From Parvivirga hydrogeniphila (GTDB lineage Bacteria > Actinomycetota > Coriobacteriia > Anaerosomatales > Anaerosomataceae): a DNA stretch of 64,000 bases. Location: contig NZ_JAMCCO010000002.1 of the NCBI RefSeq assembly GCF_023371205.1, positions 187,501 through 251,500 on the forward strand, given 5' to 3'. Of this stretch, positions 36,664-45,800 are shown piece after piece (position 1 is the first letter of the stretch; every line of letters begins with the position of its first letter). The notes under the pieces are model-generated. The model was not told where the DNA came from, did no database searches, and was given only the letters and a program-made list of their open reading frames with translations. The translations under genes and the position numbers were made by a program.

Positions 36664-36693
36664 TTGCGCAAGACGTCGACGTAGGGCTATCCT
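36664..36693 (+). promoter_or_regulatory. Candidate promoter of the small cysteine-rich gene
   Basis: TTGCGC (36664-36669) and TATCCT (36688-36693) are separated by 18 bases, 36 bases upstream of the GTG start at 36730. Confidence 0.5.
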
Positions 36694-36729
36694 TCACATG
36701 ACACAAGACCCCGACATCGGAGGTGCCTC

Positions 36730-36951
36730 GTGGCCGACTGCAAGCGTCTCGCGACGTGCCCCTTCTTCAACGACCAGATGGCAGACATGCCGTCGATGGC
36801 GAACATCATCAAGCAGCGGTACTGCCGCGGCGACAGCTCGCAGTGCGCACGCTACATGGTCGCCGAGGTCCTCGGGCGCGAAGGCGTGCCCGCCGACCTC
36901 TACCCGAGCCAGGTCGACCGCGCAAAGGCCATCCTGGAAGGCCGTGCCTGA
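36730..36951 (+). CDS. Small conserved cysteine-rich protein, unknown function
   Basis: A 73-residue protein starting at GTG 36730 after GGAGGTG. Cysteines occur in ADCKRLATCPFFNDQM (residues 4 and 10), QRYCRGDSSQCARYMV (about 32 and 39). Four cysteines in this spacing suggest a small metal site, perhaps iron-sulfur or zinc. I recall similar short proteins with CPFFN and YC-x-G patterns in several anaerobic lineages, with no assigned function; this recollection was not checked. It is divergent from valS and convergent with clpX. Confidence 0.75.
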   Translation: MADCKRLATCPFFNDQMADMPSMANIIKQRYCRGDSSQCARYMVAEVLGREGVPADLYPSQVDRAKAILEGRA

Positions 36952-37002
36952 GAGAACCGGCGAACCTGCGGGGCTCTGACGAGCGCCCGCTTGCGCGTGC
37001 GC

Positions 37003-38262
<1,260 letters not shown>

Positions 38263-38268
38263 CGAGCC

Positions 38269-38883
38269 TTATCCCTCGACCTTCTTCTCGCGCGTCTCCA
38301 TGACGGCGTCCACGAGGCCGTACTCCTTGGCCTCGCTCGCGATCATGATGTTGTCGCGCTCGGTGTCCACGTGGATCTTCTCCACCGGCTGCCCGGTGTG
38401 CTTCGCCAGGATCTCGTCGAGCTGCGCGCGCATGCGCAGGAGCTCTTTGGCCTGGATCTCGATGTCCGTCACCTGGCCCTGCGCGCCGCCCCACGGCTGG
38501 TGGATGAGGATGCGGCTGTGCGGAAGCGCGTAGCGCTTTCCCGCAGCGCCCGCGGCGAGCAGGACGGCCGCCATCGACGCGCACTGGCCGATGCAGATGG
38601 TGGACACGTCGCAGCGGATGTACTGCATCGTGTCATAGATGGCCAACCCGGCCGTCACCGACCCGCCCGGCGAGTTGATGTACAGGCTGATGTCCTTCTC
38701 GGGGTCTTCGCTTTCCAGGTGCAGCAGCTGCGCGATGACGAGGTTCGCGACGACGTCGTCGATCTCGTGCCCGAGGAAGACCACGCGGTCGTTCAGCAGG
38801 CGCGAGAAGATGTCGAACGAGCGCTCGCCGCGCGCGGTCTGCTCGACGACGATAGGGACGAGCCCCTTGGCATCCGGCATCAT
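38269..38883 (-). CDS. clpP: ATP-dependent Clp protease proteolytic subunit
   Basis: Serine protease ring subunit, 204 residues. Catalytic Ser in [14 protein letters not shown] (about 99), His in [13 protein letters not shown] (about 124) and Asp in the [16 protein letters not shown] region. It begins [10 protein letters not shown] at the ATG 38881-38883, which overlaps the tig stop (ATGA) nine bases after AGGAGGG; the second ATG is equally possible. Longer frames upstream run into tig and lack similarity. Confidence 0.98.
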   Translation of the reverse strand: MMPDAKGLVPIVVEQTARGERSFDIFSRLLNDRVVFLGHEIDDVVANLVIAQLLHLESEDPEKDISLYINSPGGSVTAGLAIYDTMQYIRCDVSTICIGQCASMAAVLLAAGAAGKRYALPHSRILIHQPWGGAQGQVTDIEIQAKELLRMRAQLDEILAKHTGQPVEKIHVDTERDNIMIASEAKEYGLVDAVMETREKKVEG

Positions 38884-40265
38884 TCCGCGGATCCCTCCTT
38901 GTCGGCGGCCTTCTCCTTCTTGGCGCGCCGCTTCTTCGGCTTCTCTTCCGCCGGCTGTTCGGCAGGCGGCTCCTCGTCTTTCACCTCGAGGTTCGCCATG
39001 AGCCACTCGAACGCCTTGGTCTGACGGATGCTCTCTTTGAGGATCGGGAGCGTGCCGGCGCTTTCGAGCTGCTCGCGCAGACGGCGCGCCTGCTCCGAGT
39101 CGCCATCGGCCATGCCGAGGATCGCCTGCTCGATGTCCTCGTCGGTGAGCGCGAGCCCCGCGGCCCGGAACAGCGCCTCGAGCGCCAGCTCCTCGCGCAC
39201 CCGCAGCTCCGCCTGGCGGCGGATGTCGGCCTGGATCTGCTCGACCGTCACGCCGGTGGCCTCGACGTAGTCCGACAGCGTGATGCCGCGCTCCTCGAGG
39301 GTCTCGAAGAACTCGCGCGTCATCGAGTTCATGCGGTTCTGGATGAGCTGCTCGGGCACCTCGCCGTCGAGGCGCGACGAGATCAGATCCAGCGCGAGCA
39401 CCTCGATGCGCTTCTGACGGCCGGTGGCCTTCGCGCCGTCGAGCTTCTGGCGGATGTCCTCGCGAAGCTCCTCGAGCGTGTCGAATCCGCCGACGGAGGT
39501 GGCGAACTCGTCGTCGAGCTCGGGCAGCACTTTCGCCTTGACCTCGTGCACGTCGATCTCGAACCGCGCCTGCTTGCCCACGAACTCGGGCACCGACGAC
39601 GTCTCGGGGATCTCGAACTCTGCGACGACCTTCTCGCCCGCCTTCGCGCCCACGAGAGCGCGCTCGAACTCCTCGGGCATCAGGCCGCGGCCCGTCTCGT
39701 ACAGGTAGCGGTCGACGGTGTTGCCCTCGTACGGCTCGCCATCCACGGTGCCGACGAACGACAGGTCGACGAAGTCGCCGGTCTGCACGCCGCGGTCGAC
39801 CGGTTCGAGCGTGGCGAACCGCTCGCGGTAGTGCTCGATCTGCGCATCGATCTCCCGCTCGCTCGTCTTGGCGGGGCCGGCGTACACGACGAGCCCGTCG
39901 ATGGACTTGAGCGAGAGCTCCGGCCGCACGGCCACCTCCGCCGTGTAGGTGTACGGCTGGCCAGGCTGGAGCGCGTCCAGCTCGCCGGTGTCCGGCGGCT
40001 CCATCGTATGCAGGTCCTCAAGCGAGAGCGCCCGCATGTAGGTGTCGTCGATCAACCGCTCGAGCGCGTCCGCGAGCACGGCCTCGCGGCCGACGTGCGT
40101 GTCGATGATCGGCCGAGGGATGCGGCCCTTGCGGAAGCCGGGGATCCTGAGCTTGTTCGAGAACTCCTTGTACGCGGCGTCGATGGCCGCGTCGACAGTC
40201 TCGGCCGGCACGGTGACGGTGAGCCGGACGCGGTTGCCTTCCAGGCGCTCTACGGATGTCTGCAA
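38880..40265 (-). CDS. tig: Trigger factor
   Basis: Ribosome-bound chaperone and peptidyl-prolyl isomerase, 461 residues. The N-terminal ribosome-binding domain carries the signature [11 protein letters not shown] near residue 40 (GFRKGxxP type). The FKBP domain spans about 150-235 ([19 protein letters not shown]). A helical C-terminal domain ends in an acidic/basic low-complexity tail rich in Glu, Lys and Pro. The start is TTG 40263-40265, closely preceded by AGGAGG; the frame is open to 40343, but that part overlaps the tRNA-Leu gene. First gene of tig-clpP-clpX. Confidence 0.95.
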   Translation of the reverse strand: MQTSVERLEGNRVRLTVTVPAETVDAAIDAAYKEFSNKLRIPGFRKGRIPRPIIDTHVGREAVLADALERLIDDTYMRALSLEDLHTMEPPDTGELDALQPGQPYTYTAEVAVRPELSLKSIDGLVVYAGPAKTSEREIDAQIEHYRERFATLEPVDRGVQTGDFVDLSFVGTVDGEPYEGNTVDRYLYETGRGLMPEEFERALVGAKAGEKVVAEFEIPETSSVPEFVGKQARFEIDVHEVKAKVLPELDDEFATSVGGFDTLEELREDIRQKLDGAKATGRQKRIEVLALDLISSRLDGEVPEQLIQNRMNSMTREFFETLEERGITLSDYVEATGVTVEQIQADIRRQAELRVREELALEALFRAAGLALTDEDIEQAILGMADGDSEQARRLREQLESAGTLPILKESIRQTKAFEWLMANLEVKDEEPPAEQPAEEKPKKRRAKKEKAADKEGSAE

Positions 40266-40301
40266 TGCTCCTCCTGTCGTGCAGGGATGCCTGTCGGGGC
40301 G

Positions 40302-40386
40302 TGGTGCGGGCGAGAGGGGTCGAACCTCCACGAGTCGCCTCACCGGGACCTAAACCCGGCGCGTCTGCCAGTTCCGCCACGCCCGC
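40302..40386 (-). tRNA. tRNA-Leu (anticodon UAG)
   Basis: 85 bases with encoded CCA (40302-40304). The acceptor stem GCGGGCG pairs with CGCCCGC; the anticodon stem-loop GCCGGGTTTAGGTCCCGG has UAG; a long variable arm follows and the T-loop is GGTTCGACCCC. The class II shape and anticodon fit leucine (CUA codon). Confidence 0.97.
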
Positions 40387-40412
40387 ACGCACCGGCGCAA
40401 AGCCGAGGAACC

Positions 40413-40418
40413 ACTATA
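40413..40418 (-). promoter_or_regulatory. -10 box of tRNA-Leu
   Basis: TATAGT on the minus strand, 27 bases before the tRNA 5' end, within TTGCTATAGTGG. No clear -35. The same 12 bases recur at 40716-40727. Confidence 0.5.
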
Positions 40419-40420
40419 GC

Positions 40421-40449
40421 AAAAAGGCCGGGCGGTTTCCGCGCCGACC
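40421..40449 (-). terminator. Intrinsic terminator after tRNA-Lys
   Basis: On the minus strand GGTCGGCGCGG-AAA-CCGCCCGGCC forms a 10-bp stem with one bulged C and one G-U pair, directly followed by TTTTT. It lies 11 bases beyond the tRNA-Lys CCA end. Confidence 0.85.
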
Positions 40450-40459
40450 TTGTGTGCGC

Positions 40460-40535
<76 letters not shown>

Positions 40536-40547
40536 GAGTGCGTGGTT

Positions 40548-40575
40548 ATTCTAGCGCCTGCGCCACGGAATGCAA
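40548..40575 (-). promoter_or_regulatory. Promoter of tRNA-Lys
   Basis: TTGCAT (40570-40575) and TAGAAT (40548-40553) on the minus strand with 16-base spacing, 13 bases before the tRNA 5' end. Confidence 0.72.
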
Positions 40576-40853
40576 GCAGGGGCGGGAGAGCTAGGCTGGC
40601 GAGGGGCTCGCGGACTGTACGCCGCCTCTTGGCATTCGGGGCATTATCTGACGATGGCACGCGGACACCCTTCACCGGTGCGCACGCAAGGCCTTCTGCC
40701 ACCACCTCCGCTGCGCCACTATAGCAAGCGCCAACAGTGTGGCTTCGACACATCGACGTTGTTGCGCTTCAGCGGAGCGCGCCTCGCTTCGGCTTCCTTG
40801 CCTGATACTGCGCGGAAGACGCGCTTCTGCTGGAAGTGCTTGTCAGACCCACC
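40576..40853. other. Non-coding stretch at the edge of the accessory region
   Basis: No convincing gene in about 280 bases. A 75-codon open frame on the minus strand has no ribosome binding site and a composition typical of chance. The one notable element is TTGCTATAGTGG (minus strand, 40716-40727), identical to the -10 region of tRNA-Leu but without a tRNA after it. Confidence 0.6.
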
Positions 40854-41150
40854 TTAGTCATCCGCGTCACCGAGCTCGAACAGACGTCGAGCGTGGAGCA
40901 CGGCCAGAATCGTGACCTGCCGCTCATCCCGGTGATACAGCACGCGATACGGATCCACCAGGACTTCACGGATCTCCGGTCGCTGCAGTTCAGGGACGAT
41001 ACGTCCGAGGTCCGGGAAACGCTCAAGGGAGCGCACCAGCTCCATCGTCTCATCAAGCCAGCGCAGCGCGGAGGCCGGCCGCTCTGCAGCGATGCAGTCG
41101 ACCGCCTCATCAAGCATCGACTGCGCCTGGCGTGTCCAGACGACTCTCAC
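40854..41150 (-). CDS. RelE/ParE-family toxin
   Basis: A 98-residue protein with the ParE/RelE plasmid-stabilisation layout: N-terminal WTRQAQSMLDEAVDCIA helix pair, FPDLGRIVPEL, the REVLVDPYRVLYH strand region and C-terminal VTILAVLHARRLF. ParE members poison gyrase and RelE members cleave mRNA; the sequence does not settle which. The GTG start overlaps the antitoxin stop by four bases (GTGA). Confidence 0.88.
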   Translation of the reverse strand: MRVVWTRQAQSMLDEAVDCIAAERPASALRWLDETMELVRSLERFPDLGRIVPELQRPEIREVLVDPYRVLYHRDERQVTILAVLHARRLFELGDADD

Positions 41151-41428
41151 CGAGCGAGCCTCGCACGCACGCGCGCCTCGACCTCGCCGTGCGGTGCAAC
41201 GTCACCTTGGAGCATCTCCTGCTCCCCGGAGCGAACGGCCCGCAGGAGTGCGATCTCGTCGAGCAGCCCCTCGTACAATTCGACATCCATCAGCACAGCA
41301 GCGCTCCGACCATGCTGTGTCAGGATCACCGGCCGCTTGGTCGCGCGCAGCTGATCAAGCACGGCAGACGTGTTCGCGCGGAACTCAGTGACCGGTCGAA
41401 CATCGGTGGACGGACGGAGTTGAGCCAT
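41147..41428 (-). CDS. Phd/YefM-family antitoxin
   Basis: A 93-residue partner of the downstream toxin. The N-terminus RPVTEFRANTSAVLDQL, then RPVILTQHGRSAAVLMDVELYEGL, is the Phd/YefM DNA-binding fold; the charged C-terminal tail would wrap the toxin. ATG 41428 follows CGGAGGTG. Like other members it probably represses its own promoter together with the toxin; an inverted repeat lies just upstream. Confidence 0.9.
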   Translation of the reverse strand: MAQLRPSTDVRPVTEFRANTSAVLDQLRATKRPVILTQHGRSAAVLMDVELYEGLLDEIALLRAVRSGEQEMLQGDVAPHGEVEARVRARLAR

Positions 41429-41439
41429 AGGACACCTCC

Positions 41440-41474
41440 GATACGATACGTTACTACGTACAGTCTACCGTATC
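41440..41474 (-). promoter_or_regulatory. Probable operator/promoter of the toxin-antitoxin pair
   Basis: GATACG repeats at 41440-41450 are mirrored by CGTATC at 41469-41474, giving an inverted repeat around ACGTAGTAACGT. The stretch is clearly AT-richer than its surroundings and lies immediately upstream of the antitoxin ribosome binding site. Assignment is by position and symmetry. Confidence 0.5.
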
Positions 41475-41559
41475 CTTAACGGGACTCAAACCGCCCGGCA
41501 TGGTTGGGTCTTAGGGTTATGGCCGTTCCGCCGACAACGATCATTCAGCTCGGATTACC

Positions 41560-42015
41560 AGGTACGGGTTCATGCTCACGGGGTCGGAAAGCTCGCCGGG
41601 CCAGATGTCGCGCGTCAGGAACCGCGCGAGCGCAGGCGCGTAATAGCGGTTCCAGCACCAAGAGAGGCCGGCCGGGGCGTCGCAGCGGCAGCTCGCGTGG
41701 CGGCAGGGGCCGGGCAGGGGCTCGTGCGCAGGAAGCGGGGCGCCCCACGGGTCGGAGGTATGCGCGTTGACGACAGCGCCGGAGGAGCCGGCAAGCGCCA
41801 CCACGTCGCCCCGGGCGTCCAGGCGGTAGAAGTGCGTGTCGCCTCCCCTCCTCATCGAAAAGAGCCTGCCAGACGCATCGCAGGCGTACGAGGCGAGGAT
41901 CGCGCCTGATGAGGCGGTCTCGGCGATCACGCGCGCTGAGCCCGTCGTAGCGGCAGCAGGCGGTCGCGGTGCCTTCTGTGGCCGAGACCCTGCGGTTGAA
42001 GGCGTCGTAGGCGTG
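41560..42015 (-). pseudogene. Decayed RHS tip (orphan core fragment)
   Basis: Collinear with 43238-43697, the end of the RHS core of the intact gene. Readable pieces include AYDAFNRRVSATEGTAT in one frame, then RVIAETASSGAILASYA and WCWNRYYAPALARFLTRDI in another. A two-base deletion near 41931-41940 (GCGCGCGC shortened) causes the frameshift between LSAR and VIAE. There is no start, no upstream RHS core and no recognisable C-terminal domain after LNPYL (here MNPYLVIRAE then stop). Conserved tyrosines are replaced by Cys or His (YRYASYRYD reads CRHASCRCD). Most differences from the intact copy are A/T to G/C. Confidence 0.9.
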
Positions 42016-42260
42016 GAGCCCCGATTGTTGGTCGCACCAACCGTATTGCTCGCGGTTACGAAAGCGCCGCTTCCGAGGAGGTCGTCGGCGCTCGAAAGCC
42101 ACCCGCTTCGGGTTGTAGCAGGAAGATTGAGCACCGGCCCCTCCACGGGTCGCCGACCCCGGGCCGATGCCCCTACGTTCAAGCGAAGACGCAGGCCTGG
42201 CCTGCGGGTCTGTCACTCGCAGGGAGCGATCCGGCACGGACCAGGTCTTCAGTGGATGGG

Positions 42261-42872
42261 CTATTCAATTCCTTCGATACGCGCCAAGGACATCTCCAGT
42301 TCCCTGATGACGGCGTCGTCATAGGCTTCGTTCTTAGCAACCGCCATGGCGAGCGAGTACCAACCGCGAGCCAAGGCCAGATCACCGGTGGAATAGGCAA
42401 TCCAGCCGAGATCCGAGTACATCTCGACACGTCGATCCTGCACGATGCCCTTTGAAGTCATTCGCAAACGAAGCGGGGCGTTCACCAAGACCAGACCTTC
42501 TAGGTCGGCGGATTCGAGAGCACGCTCATAGCAGTCGACTGCTGCAGCATAGTCGCCCTTGTCCATATGCGCCCTGCCCGCCAGGTAATCCCAGTTCCCG
42601 CTCAGGTACAGGCCAGCCAGAATCACGCTGAGGATGCCGATTGCGCAACCAATAAGTCCGGCAACCCGAAGCGACCGCTGACTTGACACCAAGGCCAGAT
42701 GCAACGCAGCGGCCACGTTCGCCGCGCTGGCAAGGAGAATCGCTCCGAGGAGTACCCGATGATCAACGCATGCCCATGCAGCCCCCAATAATGCAACATT
42801 GATTCCAATCAGCGTCGCCAGTACTCCTCTTGCTGTGGGCGGTTTGCTGATTTTGTTGCTCCCATCCGTCAA
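42261..42872 (-). CDS. Membrane protein with TPR-like C-terminus; possible RHS partner
   Basis: About 203 residues from TTG 42870-42872, seven bases after the RHS stop; the start is uncertain because no strong ribosome binding site is visible. Three or four hydrophobic segments (GVLATLIGINVALLGAAWAC; VLLGAILLASAANVAAAL; VAGLIGCAIGILSVILAGLY) are followed by a soluble part with TPR-like helices, GDYAAAVDCYERALES and STGDLALARGWYSLAMAVA. The family is not recognised. Base composition is lower in GC than the flanking housekeeping genes. Its place directly after an RHS gene is where an immunity gene usually stands; that role is a guess. Confidence 0.65.
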   Translation of the reverse strand: MTDGSNKISKPPTARGVLATLIGINVALLGAAWACVDHRVLLGAILLASAANVAAALHLALVSSQRSLRVAGLIGCAIGILSVILAGLYLSGNWDYLAGRAHMDKGDYAAAVDCYERALESADLEGLVLVNAPLRLRMTSKGIVQDRRVEMYSDLGWIAYSTGDLALARGWYSLAMAVAKNEAYDDAVIRELEMSLARIEGIE

Positions 42873-42879
42873 GCTCGGC

Positions 42880-45800
42880 TCACTTTCGCAGTCCTGGAAT
42901 CTCTTTGCCCGACAAGGTCTCGCCCAGAATCTGGTACGTGGATTCCTCGATTGTCGTTGCCCTGTACGTCGCATCGTCGACGTCTTGAACCTCCTGGATG
43001 AACAGCTGTCTGCATTTCTCGTTCGCGGCGTCTTCTGCCTCCGGGGTGCCCGCAGTTCGTGCCGCGTCTCGAGCTTCGTTGGCCGCAGGCACTCTTACAG
43101 AGGCACCTCCTGTAACATACGCGATCAGTAAGACCACCGGTATGCATGCAGCACCCACCGCGACAATGCCGAGGACGGCGACTGCTGGATTCATCCCGCT
43201 CGGATCGACGTTGTTCACCGGGTCAGCGCCGCAGTACAGGTACGGGTTGAGGGTCACGGGGTCGGGAAGCTCGCCGGGGTAGATGTCGCGCGTCAGGAAC
43301 CGCGCGAGCTCAGGCGCGTAATAGCGGTTCCAGCACCAATAGAGGCCGGTCGCGGCATCGTAGCGGTAGCTCGCGTAGCGGTAGGGGTTGGGTACGGACT
43401 CGTGCGCAGGAAGCGGATTCCCCCACGGGTCGTAGGAGTACGTGTTGACGATAGCGCCGGAGGAGTCGGTAAGCGCCACCACGTCGCCCCGGGCGTTCAG
43501 GCGGTAGAAGTACGTGTCGCCTCCCCTCGTCATCGCAAAGAGCCTACCAGACGCATCGTAGGCGTACGAGGCGAGGATCGCGCCTTCAGCGTCGGTCTCG
43601 GCGATCACGCGCGCGCTTAGCCCGTCGTAGTGGTAGTAGACGGTCGCGGTGCCTTCTGTGGCGGAGACCCTGCGGTTGAAGGCGTCGTAGGCGTAGGAGA
43701 CGATGGTGGTTCCGGTGGATGCATCGACGACGGCGGTCAGGCGCCCTGCGGCGTCGTAGGAGAAGCGGCGCTTGCCGTCGCAGGTGAGGTTGCCTGCGGC
43801 GTCATAGGTGAAGCCGGGGTTCGTGATGCGGCATGCGGCGTCCACGTCGAAGCTCGCCGTCGTGCTGCCGTCGACCGAGACGGAGACGAGGTTGGAGGCG
43901 GCATCGTAGGAGTACGTCGTCACCGCACCTCCGGGCGCGGTCCAGGAGACGAGCCGGCCTGCGGCGTCGAAGGCGTAGGCGCCTGCCGCATCGGACGTGA
44001 CCTTGCCTGCCGCGTCCCGCGCGTAGGCCTCGGCGATCGCGCCAGAGGCCGTGGTCGTCACGATGCTCGCGAGGCGGCCTGCGGCGTCGTAGGCGTAGGC
44101 GGTCTCGACGCCGTTCGGGAGGCTCGAGCCGACAAGCGCGCCTGCGGCGTCATAGGCGAAGGTCGCGGCGCCAAAGCCGGAAAGCGCAAGGGAGGTGAGG
44201 CGGCCTGCTGCGTCGTAGGCGTAGGTGATCGCGGGGGCGCCGTCCGAGCCGAGCGCAGTGACGCGCCCGGCCGCATCGTAGGCGTACGTGGTCTCGAAGC
44301 TCCGCTCGCCGGAGGTGTCGGCTGCCCTCGTGAGCCACCCCACCGGGTTGTAGGAGAAGGACAGCGTGCGGCCGGCTGCGTCGGTCACGGAGGAGAGCCG
44401 GTGCGCGGGCGTGTAGGAGAAGCTGTACGACTCGCCTGTGGAGTGCTCGGCGCGCGCGAGCAGGCCGTCTGGAGTGTAGGTGCGGGCGACAGAGGTCCCG
44501 TTCGGCTGCTCGGAGCGGAGCAGGTTGCCTGCGGCGTCGTAGGTGAAGCGCCACGTGTTGCCGAGCGAGTCGCGGGTCTCGGCAAGCAGGTCGTTCGCCG
44601 AGTACGTGTAGCGGGTGGTGGCGCCTTTGGGGTCGGTGACCGAGGCGAGGTTGTAGTTGGGGTCGTAGGTGTAAGTCCAGGTGTTCGACAGCGGGTCAGT
44701 CACGCCCGAGAGCTTGTCCATCACGTCGTAGCTGAACCTCGTGGTGTTCCCGCGCGAGTCGGTGATAGAGGTGCGGTTGCCGTTCGCATCGTACGCGAAA
44801 CGCGTTACCCCGCCCGCCGGGTCGGTGGCTGTGAGCACCCGGCCCGCGGCGTCGTAGGTGAAGCGTGCTACGCGCCCCATGGGGTCGGTGGTGGAGAGAA
44901 GGTTGCCGGCGGCGTCGTAGGTGAACGCAGAGACCCCTCCCAGCGGATCGGTGACGCTCGTCAGCCGTCCCGCGGCGTCGTACGAGTATCGCGTGGTGGC
45001 ACCAGCAAGCGTCATCTCCGAGACGAGGCCATTCGCGAAGTGGCCGTAGACGATTTCGAAGACCGGATTCGAGACCCGCTCAAGGTAGGTCCCGGTAGAG
45101 TCGTATGTGTAGGTCGTCCGAACGCCCTCGGCGTTTTCTTCCCACCGGATGTTGTTGTTGGACAGGTCGTACGCCGCGCGCGTCGTGTGACCCGCAGCGT
45201 CGGTTGCGCTCGTGCGGTTCCCGTTGGCGTCGTAGGTGAAGGCCTTCCTGTGGCCGTTGGCGTCCGTCACGCTCTCCACGAGACCTGCGGAGTTATACGT
45301 CCGGCGCGTCGTATTGCCCGCTCCATCAGTCTCGGCAGTGAGGCGGAACTCGCTGTCGAAGGCGTGGACCTGCATGTAGCCCCGGTTGTTGGTGATCGTC
45401 GTCGCGCCTTCGGCGTACGACAGCGTGCCAGTATTGCCGTAGCCGTCGTGCTGTACCGCCACGCGGTTCTCGGCATCGTACGTGTGCGAGACGAAAGGAG
45501 TGGACGGGTGCTTGGGCGACGCGACTGCGACGATGCGGTGCTGATCGTCGTACGTGTAGCGCGTCGTGCTGCCAGCAGTGTCTGTGACGGCGAGCAGGTC
45601 GCCGGATGTCGAGTACGCGTACGTCACCTGGCGGCCGGCGTTGTCGACGACTTTGGTGAGCAGGTCGCCTGTGTAGGTGAAGTTCACGAACCGCCCGCCT
45701 GCACCTTCGATGCGCGTGACCGCGCCAAGAGAGTTGCGCGTGTAGGTGACCGTATTTCCATAGCGGTCCGTCACGCTTAGCAGAGAGCCGTTCGGCGCGT

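Noticed and set aside
40576-40853. tRNA pseudogene in the gap beside tRNA-Lys
   Set aside because: A promoter-like 12-mer is present, but no T-arm, anticodon loop or acceptor stem could be recognised.
41560-42015. Diversity-generating retroelement variable repeat, suggested by clustered substitutions relative to the RHS core at 43238-43697
   Set aside because: Changes affect T as well as A on the coding strand, many adenines are untouched, a frameshift is present, and no reverse transcriptase is in the window.
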